Below the pieces are notes generated by a model that was given only the letters and a program-made list of their open reading frames with translations, searched no databases and was not told the DNA's origin. A stretch of DNA of 64,000 nucleotides, from NCBI RefSeq assembly GCF_013348805.1, contig NZ_CP054690.1, positions 1,860,001-1,924,000 of the forward strand, written 5' to 3'. Position 1 is the stretch's first letter. The number at the start of each line of letters is the position of its first letter. Made by a program: the position numbers and the translations under genes. Positions 26,254 through 33,561 of this stretch are shown here, piece after piece. Origin of the DNA: Rhodococcus sp. W8901. Its GTDB lineage: Bacteria > Actinomycetota > Actinomycetes > Mycobacteriales > Mycobacteriaceae.

Positions 26254-26494
26254 TGCTGGTTCCTCTCCAGGGGTGACGGGCGGTCGTCCACATTGTGATG
26301 TCAGTCATTCCCGCGTTGCATTCGGGGTGCCGCCCATCCGCCACCGCTCATCTTCGGTGGCCGTGCGAGTGGCCATGCGCCGAACGGGAGTTCACGGCAC
26401 GCGCGGGGCCCGGAAACGGTCACCGAATTCCCGTTCAGGCGTCGGGGTATGGGCGGAGGGGAGGCGCGCCAGACGCGCGGCGTCGCGCATCGAC

Positions 26495-26500
26495 TAAACT
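26495..26500 (+). promoter_or_regulatory. candidate -10 element of deaD
   Basis: TAAACT ends ten bases before the deaD ATG at 26511, so transcription would begin almost at the start codon. No good -35 is visible and no Shine-Dalgarno precedes the ATG, which agrees with a leaderless or near-leaderless mRNA. Confidence 0.4.
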
Positions 26501-26510
26501 GACTGGTCAA

Positions 26511-28292
26511 ATGAGTGACACCGAGCGTGACCCGCAGTCCGACAACAATCCCATCACCTTCGCCGACCTCGAGATCGACGAACGTGTGCTGAAGGCCCTT
26601 TCCGACGTCGGATACGAGTCGCCCTCGCCTATCCAGGCCGCGACCATCCCGCCGCTGCTCGCCGGCAAGGACGTCGTGGGTCTCGCGCAGACCGGCACCG
26701 GCAAGACCGCCGCGTTCGCGATCCCGATCCTGTCTCGCCTGGACGTGGACCGGAAGGTCCCGCAGGCGCTCATCCTGGCCCCGACCCGCGAGCTCGCGCT
26801 GCAGGTCGCGGAGGCCTTCGGGAAGTACTCGGCCCACATCCCGGGTCTGCACGTGCTGCCGATCTACGGTGGTCAGGCGTACGGCGTGCAGCTGTCGGGT
26901 CTGCGTCGTGGCGCCCAGATCATCGTCGGAACTCCGGGTCGCGTCATCGACCACCTGGAGAAGGGCACGCTGGACCTGTCGAATCTCGAGTACCTCGTCC
27001 TCGACGAGGCGGACGAGATGCTCAAGATGGGTTTCCAGGACGACGTCGAGCGCATCCTCGCCGACACCCCGGAGTACAAGCAGGTGGCGCTGTTCTCGGC
27101 GACCATGCCGCCCGCGATCCGCAAGATCTCCAAGCAGTACCTGCACGATCCCGTCGAGATCACCGTCAAGTCGAAGACGGCTACCGCGTCGAACATCACC
27201 CAGCGGTGGGTGCAGGTGGCGCACCAGCGCAAGCTCGACGCGCTGACCCGGATCCTCGAGGTGGAGACCTTCGAGGCGATGATCATCTTCGTTCGGACCA
27301 AGCAGGCCACCGAGGACCTGGCCGAGCGGCTGCGGGCGCGCGGCTTCTCCGCCGCCGCGATCAACGGCGACATCGTCCAGGCACAGCGTGAGCGCACGAT
27401 CGGGCAGCTCAAGTCCGGTGCCCTGGACATCCTGGTCGCCACCGACGTCGCGGCCCGCGGTCTCGACGTCGATCGCATCTCGCACGTCGTGAACTACGAC
27501 ATCCCGCACGACACCGAGTCCTACGTGCACCGCATCGGTCGTACCGGCCGCGCCGGGCGCACCGGTGACGCGCTGCTGTTCGTGGCCCCGCGCGAGCGTC
27601 ACCTGCTCAAGTCGATCGAGCGCACCACGCGGCAGCCGCTCACCGAGATGCAGCTGCCCACCGTCGAGGACGTCAACGCGCAGCGTGTCGCGAAGTTCGG
27701 TGACTCCATCACCGCGAGCCTGAGCTCCGACAACCTGGCACTGTTCCGCAAGCTGATCGAGGACTACGAGCGTGAGCACGACGTGCCGCTCGCCGACATC
27801 GCTGCGGCGCTGGCGGTCCAGTCTCGGGACGGCGAGTCGTTCCTCATGTCGCCCGAGCCGCCGGCTCCGCCGCGTGCACCGCGTGAGCCGCGGGAGCGGC
27901 CCGCGCGCCGCTTCGACGACTGTCCGCCGCGCCAGAACCGCGACGGCCAGGAGTTGGCCACCTACCGCATCGCGGTCGGCAAGCGGCACAAGGTGGTTCC
28001 CGGCGCGATCGTCGGCGCCATCGCCAACGAGGGCGGGCTGCGCCGCAGCGACTTCGGGCACATCAGCATCCGGCCCGACCACAGCCTGGTCGAACTCCCG
28101 GCCGACCTGTCCAGCGAGACGGTCGAGGCGCTGCGCGCGACGCGCATCTCGGGTGTGCTGATCCAGCTGCAGCCCGACCAGGGCGCTCCCTCCGGTCGGC
28201 CCTCGCGCGGTGGTCGTGACGACCGCGCCGGCGGAAAGTACGGCCGCCCCAAGGGCGATCGGTCGTCGGACCGTCGTCGCCCGCGCGACTGA
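26511..28292 (+). CDS. deaD: DEAD-box ATP-dependent RNA helicase DeaD/CsdA
   Basis: A 593-residue RNA helicase. All core motifs are present: SPIQAATIPPLL (Q motif), AQTGTGKT (I), PTRELALQ (Ia), GTPGRV, VLDEADEM (II), FSATMP (III), IIFVRTKQATEDL (IV), VATDVAARGLDV (V) and HRIGRTGRAGR (VI). Residues ~475-550 form the DbpA-type RNA-binding domain (RIAVGKRHKVVPGAIVGAI), and the tail is Arg/Gly/Asp-rich and disordered. Its role is ribosome assembly and RNA unwinding in the cold. ATG 26511 starts at MSDTERD; the frame is open upstream but that stretch lacks conserved sequence. A strong hairpin terminator follows. Confidence 0.97.
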   Translation: MSDTERDPQSDNNPITFADLEIDERVLKALSDVGYESPSPIQAATIPPLLAGKDVVGLAQTGTGKTAAFAIPILSRLDVDRKVPQALILAPTRELALQVAEAFGKYSAHIPGLHVLPIYGGQAYGVQLSGLRRGAQIIVGTPGRVIDHLEKGTLDLSNLEYLVLDEADEMLKMGFQDDVERILADTPEYKQVALFSATMPPAIRKISKQYLHDPVEITVKSKTATASNITQRWVQVAHQRKLDALTRILEVETFEAMIIFVRTKQATEDLAERLRARGFSAAAINGDIVQAQRERTIGQLKSGALDILVATDVAARGLDVDRISHVVNYDIPHDTESYVHRIGRTGRAGRTGDALLFVAPRERHLLKSIERTTRQPLTEMQLPTVEDVNAQRVAKFGDSITASLSSDNLALFRKLIEDYEREHDVPLADIAAALAVQSRDGESFLMSPEPPAPPRAPREPRERPARRFDDCPPRQNRDGQELATYRIAVGKRHKVVPGAIVGAIANEGGLRRSDFGHISIRPDHSLVELPADLSSETVEALRATRISGVLIQLQPDQGAPSGRPSRGGRDDRAGGKYGRPKGDRSSDRRRPRD

Positions 28293-28329
28293 TTCGTCGG
28301 GCCCTCCGACAGGACAAATCGACGCCAGG

Positions 28330-28365
28330 ACGGGTGTCGGCGAGTGTGAACTCGCCGACACCCGT
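28330..28365 (+). terminator. strong intrinsic terminator after deaD
   Basis: ACGGGTGTCGGCGAGT and its exact complement form a perfect 16-bp stem closed by GTGA, followed by TTCCT, 38 bp after the deaD stop. Confidence 0.85.
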
Positions 28366-28472
28366 TTCCTGTGAATGCGAACGATCCTGTGACGGGAGTG
28401 ACGCCTGCTCTGTAACGTGCCTCACAGTTTGCGGTCGGGGATCGGCGCAATCTTCAGCAAGGAGGCACGAGC

Positions 28473-29012
28473 GTGGTCCACACGATTCGTCGAGGTCTCA
28501 TCGCGGCCGCCCTGATCGTGGGCGGTGCAGTCGGTCTGGCCGCACCAGCGGCGGCAGACCCGAGTTCGCTGTTCGGGAGTTCGGGCGGTAGCGGCAGCGC
28601 GAGCCTGTTCGCCGGCAGTGGCGACATCGCCATCCCCCTGCCCATCCCCAGCCCGCGCGGTATCGCCGCGCTGGCCGCGGCCACCACGCAGACCGGCAAG
28701 CCCTACCTGTGGGGCGGCAACGGTCCCGACTCGTGGGATTGCTCGGGACTGGTGCAGTGGGCGTTCCGCACGGTCGGGATCAATCTCCCGCGGACCAGTC
28801 AGGAGATGGCACGGTTCACCGGCGGCATGCTGGTCCCGCTGTCGGTGCTGCAACCCGGCGACGTCATCACGATGGACACCTACGACATCGCCGGGCACGT
28901 GGGGATCTACGCCGGCAACGGCATGGTCTTCAACGCCTACGGCACGGGTGTCCCGACCGGGCTGCGACCGCTGTCGGACTTCCGGATCCACAACATTCGC
29001 CGCTTCTTCTGA
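28473..29012 (+). CDS. secreted NlpC/P60 peptidoglycan hydrolase
   Basis: A 179-residue exported cysteine peptidase that cuts peptidoglycan stems. An N-terminal signal peptide (RRGLIAAALIVGGAVGLAAP, cleavage near PAAADP) precedes a Gly/Ser linker and an NlpC/P60 domain from about residue 70. The catalytic Cys is in SWDCSGLVQWAF and the His in GHVGIYAG; the third position is Asn in MVFNAYG. There is no coiled coil or SH3 targeting domain, so it resembles the short RipB/RipD-like forms. GTG 28473 has AAGGAGG eight bases upstream. It is convergent with the ABC exporter gene. Confidence 0.94.
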   Translation: MVHTIRRGLIAAALIVGGAVGLAAPAAADPSSLFGSSGGSGSASLFAGSGDIAIPLPIPSPRGIAALAAATTQTGKPYLWGGNGPDSWDCSGLVQWAFRTVGINLPRTSQEMARFTGGMLVPLSVLQPGDVITMDTYDIAGHVGIYAGNGMVFNAYGTGVPTGLRPLSDFRIHNIRRFF

Positions 29013-29025
29013 AGCGGCGCCGAGG

Positions 29026-30924
29026 TCAGCGCAGTACCTCGGTGAGGACCGGGGCTCCGGGCGTGCCGGTGTCGAACTGGGTCCGGTGCAGCTCGGCGTA
29101 GCGTCCGTCGGCCGCGAGCAGCTCGGAGTGGTTGCCGCGCTCGACGATTCGACCGTTCTCGACCACGAGGATGAGGTCGGCCGCGCGAATGGTGGACAGC
29201 CGATGCGCGATCACGATCGCGGTCCTGCCGTCGAGCGCCTCGGTCAAGGCTTCCTGGACTGCGGCCTCGGAGGTCGAGTCGAGGTGGGCGGTGGCCTCGT
29301 CGAGGATCACGACCCGCGGCTGCGCGAGGAGTAGACGGGCGATGGTGAGTCGTTGCCGTTCACCGCCGGACAACCGGTAGCCCCGCTCGCCGACGACGGT
29401 GTCGAGGCCGTCGGGCAGTGACTCGATCAGGGCGGTGAGGCGCGCCCGTCGCAGAACCTCCCACAGCTCCGCCTCGGTCGCTTCGGGCCGGGCGAGCAGC
29501 AGGTTGGACCGCACGGATTCGTGGAACAGGTGGCCGTCCTGCGTCACCATTCCGACGGTCCGTCGAATCGAATCGGTGGTCAGATCCTTCACGTCCACGC
29601 CGCCGATGAGGACGGACCCGGCGTCGACGTCGTACAGCCGTGGAACGAGCTGCGCGATGGTGGACTTCCCGGCACCGGAGGACCCGACCAGCGCGACCAT
29701 CCGGCCCGGTTCCAGTCGGAAGCTGACGTCGTGCAGGACCGTCGACCCGGTACGGGTGTCGAGTCCGGCGACCTCCTCGAGCGACGCGAGCGACACCTTG
29801 TCGGGGGAGGGGTACGCGAAGTCGACGGACCGGAACTCGACCGACGCCGGGCCTGCCGGGAGGTCGACGGCGTCGGGCTTCTCCGTGATGAGCGGCTTCA
29901 GGTCGAGGATCTCGAAAACCCGCTCGAAGCTGACCATCGCGCTCATGACGTCCACTCGGGCACTGGCCAGCGATGTGAGGGGCGAGTACAGCCGGGTGAG
30001 CAGGAGCGCCAGGGAGACGACCGCGCCCGCCTCGAGTTGGCCGCGCAGCGCGTAGAAACCACCCAGCCCGTACACCAGTGCGAGTGCCAGCGCCGACACC
30101 AGCGTCAGCGCGGTGACGAACACCGACTGCAGCATCGCGGTGCGGACACCGATGTCGCGGACCCGCCGGGCGCGGACCGCGAACTCGGCGGACTCCTGGG
30201 CTGGGCGGCCGAACAGCTTGACCAGTGTGGCCCCCGGCGCCGAGAACCGCTCGGTCATCTGCGTGCTCATCACGGAGTTGTGGTTGGCGGCTTCGCGGCT
30301 GAGCTGGGCGAGGCGTGCGCCCATCCGGCGGGCAGGCAGGACGAAGATGGGAAGCAGTAGCAACGACAGCAGCGTGATCTGCCATGAGATGCCGATCATC
30401 ACGATCAGCGTGATCACCAGTGTCACGAGGTTTCCGACGACGCCGGACAGGGTGTCGCTGAACGCGCGTTGCGCGCCGATCACGTCGTTGTTGAGTCGGC
30501 TGACCAGCGCGCCGGTGCGCGTGCGGGTGAAGAACGCGACCGGCATCCGTTGCACGTGGTCGAACACGGCTCGGCGCAGATCGAGGATGAGGTCCTCTCC
30601 GATGCTCGAGGACAGCCATCGGGTGACGATCGCGAGACCCGCCTCGAACACGGCGATCGCGGCGATGAGCAGCGCAAGCCGCACCACGACGTCGGCCGAG
30701 TCGCCGGCCACGATCGCGTCGACGACGCGGCCGGCGAGAACTGGGGTGGCCACCGCCAGCGCCGCGGTGACGACGCTGAGCAGCAGATACCACGCGATGT
30801 GGCTACGGTGTGGGCGCGCGTAGCCGGCCACCCGGCGCAGCGTGGCGCGGGAGAAGGGACGACGGTCCTGCTGCGCGTGCATCGCGTTGTACATCGCGTT
30901 CCACGCGGTGACCTCCATGCTCAT
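29026..30924 (-). CDS. ABC exporter, fused permease and ATPase
   Basis: A 632-residue half-transporter. Residues ~25-330 carry six transmembrane helices (for example IAWYLLLSVVTAALAVATPVLA and VTLVITLIVMIGISW) and an EAA-like coupling region. The ATPase domain has Walker A GSSGAGKST, Q-loop VTQDGHLF, signature YRLSGGERQR, Walker B VVILDEATAHLD and the H-loop IAHRLSTI. It would work as a homodimer or with a partner to export a lipid or drug; no partner ABC gene lies next to it, so a homodimer is likely. ATG 30924 with GAGAGGGG eight bases upstream. Confidence 0.95.
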   Translation of the reverse strand: MSMEVTAWNAMYNAMHAQQDRRPFSRATLRRVAGYARPHRSHIAWYLLLSVVTAALAVATPVLAGRVVDAIVAGDSADVVVRLALLIAAIAVFEAGLAIVTRWLSSSIGEDLILDLRRAVFDHVQRMPVAFFTRTRTGALVSRLNNDVIGAQRAFSDTLSGVVGNLVTLVITLIVMIGISWQITLLSLLLLPIFVLPARRMGARLAQLSREAANHNSVMSTQMTERFSAPGATLVKLFGRPAQESAEFAVRARRVRDIGVRTAMLQSVFVTALTLVSALALALVYGLGGFYALRGQLEAGAVVSLALLLTRLYSPLTSLASARVDVMSAMVSFERVFEILDLKPLITEKPDAVDLPAGPASVEFRSVDFAYPSPDKVSLASLEEVAGLDTRTGSTVLHDVSFRLEPGRMVALVGSSGAGKSTIAQLVPRLYDVDAGSVLIGGVDVKDLTTDSIRRTVGMVTQDGHLFHESVRSNLLLARPEATEAELWEVLRRARLTALIESLPDGLDTVVGERGYRLSGGERQRLTIARLLLAQPRVVILDEATAHLDSTSEAAVQEALTEALDGRTAIVIAHRLSTIRAADLILVVENGRIVERGNHSELLAADGRYAELHRTQFDTGTPGAPVLTEVLR

Positions 30925-31017
30925 GGTGCGCCCCTCTCGTCGGCCCGGTCACGATACGACCGGGGTCCGACACCGAAGGTAAGACCTCAACATTGCTCGA
31001 GGTCAAGGCGCGGGCAG

Positions 31018-31647
31018 TCAGTGAGCGATGTCGACGACCAGTCGGGTGGGATCGCTCAGGGTGTAGACGCGGTAACCGACATCCCGCTGGGACAGCCCGA
31101 TCAGCGTCTGCGCCCGACCCTCGAAGACGCCCGCGTCGCGGACCTCGGTCACGACACCGCCGGACCCGACCTCCAGCGGATTGGGTCCCGCATACGGCTC
31201 GACACCGGACTGGGGCTGCATGGTCGACCCCTCGATGAGAACCTGGAGGATGCCCTGGCCCGCGACCGCGAGGGGCTTGCCGCTGCCCTGCTGATTCGCG
31301 GTGGACACGATCTCGGCCTGCCACCCGGGCGTGCCGACGCCGCCGAACTCGTACACCACCCGGTCGAAGCCGTCGTGCCTGCCGACTCGCATGTCGGTGA
31401 TGGTCAGCGCGGCGTCGGGGGAGGCCTGCCCGGTCTGCGGGGCAACCTCGGTCGGGGCGTCGGTCATCGTGCCGTCGGCTGCCGCGAGCGGCGCGATGTT
31501 CGTCGGAGAGGCCTCGGACGTCGACGTGGTGATCGAGGTCGTCGACGCGGTCTGCTCGGCGTCGGTGCTCGAGCAACCGGCGAGCGTGAGCGCCGCGACG
31601 GCGACGGAGGAGATGGCGAGCGTGCGGCGGGACCGAAGGTACGTCAT
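31018..31647 (-). CDS. lipoprotein with AMIN-like domain
   Basis: A 209-residue membrane-anchored protein. The signal peptide is basic then hydrophobic (YLRSRRTLAISSVAVAALTL) and ends in the lipobox LAGC. A Thr/Ser-rich linker follows. Residues ~90-209 look like the AMIN-like domain found in actinobacterial lipoproteins: MRVGRHDGFDRVVYEFGG at its start and YRVYTLSDPTRLVVDIAH at its end. AMIN domains bind cell-wall polymers or partner proteins; function here is unknown. ATG 31647 is chosen because the signal peptide starts there; the ribosome-binding site is poor. Confidence 0.88.
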   Translation of the reverse strand: MTYLRSRRTLAISSVAVAALTLAGCSSTDAEQTASTTSITTSTSEASPTNIAPLAAADGTMTDAPTEVAPQTGQASPDAALTITDMRVGRHDGFDRVVYEFGGVGTPGWQAEIVSTANQQGSGKPLAVAGQGILQVLIEGSTMQPQSGVEPYAGPNPLEVGSGGVVTEVRDAGVFEGRAQTLIGLSQRDVGYRVYTLSDPTRLVVDIAH

Positions 31648-31744
31648 GAGTGGCGATGGTAGGTCGGGCACGTTCCGCGGTCGCGGTCCGACGCGGCGTC
31701 GTGTCCGATTCGGTATGTGTGACGTCCGACGCGCTCAGTCGCGC

Positions 31745-32521
31745 TCAGTCGCCGGCGAGGGCGTCGCGCAGGTAGGCCAGATCGTCGGCGATGCCGTCGG
31801 CGGGGGTCTCGAGGATGACGGGGGCGCCGGCCGCGGACGCGACGGCGGTGAGCATCGCGGGGTCGATCAGGCCGGTGGTGAGGTTCGCGTGCCGGTCGCG
31901 GGCGGAGTCGAACTCGTCGCGCGAGTTGTTCAGGTGGACCAGGTCGATGCGCCCGGTGATCGCGCGGATCCGCTCGACGATGCCGAGCAGTTCCTCGCCG
32001 CCCGCCCACGCATGGCAGGTGTCGAGGCAGAATCCCGCGCCGAATTCGCCGACCGCGTCCCACAGGCGTCCGATCGCGTCGAGGTGGCGGGCCATCGCGA
32101 AGTCGCCGCCGGCCGTGTTCTCGATCAGGATCGGGACCGGGAAACCGCCCTTGTCCTGCTGGCGCTCGAACAACTTGCGCCAGTTCTCGACGCCCGCGGC
32201 CGGATCCTCGCCGTCGCGCACGTGACCGCCGTGGACGACGAGGCCGACTGCCCCGATGTCGGCGGCAGCGGCTGCCTGGTCTGCGACGGCCTTGCGGGAC
32301 GGCATCCGGAGTCGGTTGTTGAGGCTCGCGACGTTGATGACGTACGACGAATGGACGACGACATCGATCGGGCTCGCGAGGATCTGCTCGGTCTGTGGGT
32401 GGGGCTCGGGCTTGTCCCACTTCTGGGGGTCGGTGAGGAACAGTTGGACGATGTCCGCGCCGAGACGCTCGCCGGCCCCGATGGGGTCGGCGTCCTGCCG
32501 GACATGGGCTCCGATCCGCAT
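31745..32521 (-). CDS. nfo: endonuclease IV (AP endonuclease, deoxyribonuclease IV)
   Basis: A 258-residue TIM-barrel AP endonuclease that nicks DNA at abasic sites in base-excision repair. It closely follows mycobacterial End/Nfo: MRIGAHVR, VQLFLTDPQKW, VHSSYVINVASLNNRLR, VVHGGHV, PILIENTAGGD, GFCLDTCHAWAGG, DLVHLNNSRDEFDSARDRHAN and PVILETP. The three-zinc site ligands (His, Glu, Asp, His) are therefore all accounted for. ATG 32521. It is divergent from an SDR gene and 97 bp downstream of the AMIN-like lipoprotein gene. Confidence 0.95.
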   Translation of the reverse strand: MRIGAHVRQDADPIGAGERLGADIVQLFLTDPQKWDKPEPHPQTEQILASPIDVVVHSSYVINVASLNNRLRMPSRKAVADQAAAAADIGAVGLVVHGGHVRDGEDPAAGVENWRKLFERQQDKGGFPVPILIENTAGGDFAMARHLDAIGRLWDAVGEFGAGFCLDTCHAWAGGEELLGIVERIRAITGRIDLVHLNNSRDEFDSARDRHANLTTGLIDPAMLTAVASAAGAPVILETPADGIADDLAYLRDALAGD

Positions 32522-32635
32522 GTCCCGAGAGTAGCCGTGGGGCGGTCCCGGTCATCGAGAAACGCCCGCCGTGGATGGACGCCGCCTGGTTATGTGGCTG
32601 TCAGCACACCGACAGATGCGGGAGATTGAGACCAC

Positions 32636-33397
32636 ATGGGCAAGTTGGACGGAAAGGTCGCGCTCATCACGGGCGCCGGCCAGGGCGTCGGTCAGGGAAT
32701 TGCGTTCGCACTCGCCAAGGAGGGCGCGAGGATCGCCGTGTCCGGGCGGACGGAGTCGAAGCTGATCGACACGTGCGAGGCGATCGCGGCGTTCGGCGGG
32801 ATCGCCGAGCCGGTCGTCGCGGACGTGTCGAGCGCCGACGACATCACGCGTTCGGTGGACACGACCGCGGCGCTCTTCGGCGGCGTCGACATCCTGGTCA
32901 ACAATGCCAGCCTCAACCCGCTGGGTCCGATCAACGATCTCGAGGCGGGTCTCCTCGAGCGCGCGTACACGTCGGGTCCGGTTGCGGCCCTGCGCACGAT
33001 GCAGGCTTGCTACCCGCACATGAAGGAGCGTGGCGGCGGAGCGATCGTCAACATGGTCTCGTCGGTCGCGGTGCGCTGGGATGCGAGCGGTTACGGCGGC
33101 TACGCGTCGGTGAAGGAGGCCGTCCGGTCGCTCACCCGCGCCGCCGCCTGCGAGTGGGGTGTCGATAACATTCGCGTCAATGCTGTTGCACCGCATGCAA
33201 TGTCGCCGGGTCTGCAGCGTTGGGCGGACGCCCGTCCGGAGGAGGCCGCCGCCTTCGTTGCGAGCATTCCGATGCGACGGATCGGTGACGCCGAGACCGA
33301 CATCGGCAGCGCGGTCGCGTTCCTGGTCGGACCCGATGCGGCCTATCTGACGGGTGCCACGATTCCGCTCGACGGTGGGCAGGCCCGCTGGGCCTGA
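32636..33397 (+). CDS. short-chain dehydrogenase/reductase (SDR)
   Basis: A 253-residue classical SDR. Cofactor loop TGAGQGVGQG, the D-V-S acidic stretch (VVADVSSADD), NNAS (with the usual NNAG altered), catalytic Ser in MVSSVAV and YGGYASVKEA (Tyr-x3-Lys), then GATIPLDGGQARWA at the end. It would oxidise or reduce a hydroxyl/keto group with NAD(P); substrate unknown. ATG 32636 follows GGGAG. It is divergent from nfo and separated from the downstream arylsulfatase by a large imperfect dyad. Confidence 0.93.
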   Translation: MGKLDGKVALITGAGQGVGQGIAFALAKEGARIAVSGRTESKLIDTCEAIAAFGGIAEPVVADVSSADDITRSVDTTAALFGGVDILVNNASLNPLGPINDLEAGLLERAYTSGPVAALRTMQACYPHMKERGGGAIVNMVSSVAVRWDASGYGGYASVKEAVRSLTRAAACEWGVDNIRVNAVAPHAMSPGLQRWADARPEEAAAFVASIPMRRIGDAETDIGSAVAFLVGPDAAYLTGATIPLDGGQARWA

Positions 33398-33413
33398 GCC
33401 TGTCGAAGGCGAT

Positions 33414-33506
33414 GCGGGCCGATCGGACGTCGTGGACTTTCCGGACTGCACAGGCGGTTTCGGCGTCGTGACGGAAAGTCGAACGTAGTCCGACGATCCG
33501 GCCCGC
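33414..33506. repeat. large imperfect inverted repeat between the SDR and arylsulfatase genes
   Basis: Outer arms GCGGGCCG (33414-33421) and CGGCCCGC (33499-33506), a middle pair GATCGGAC / GTCCGACGATC, and inner arms GACTTTCCG (33435-33443) and CGGAAAGTC (33472-33480) stack into one ~93-bp dyad with a 28-base loop. It could be a terminator for the SDR, an operator or a structured leader for the sulfatase. Confidence 0.55.
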
Positions 33507-33561
33507 GGTCCTCCCGGTGCGTGTGATGATGAGAGTCTCACCGCATCGGGAGGACCCGGTT

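Noticed and set aside
26501-26511. TGACTGGTCA as a TetR operator before deaD
   Set aside because: Arms are only four bases and it is not a perfect palindrome; no regulator gene is nearby.
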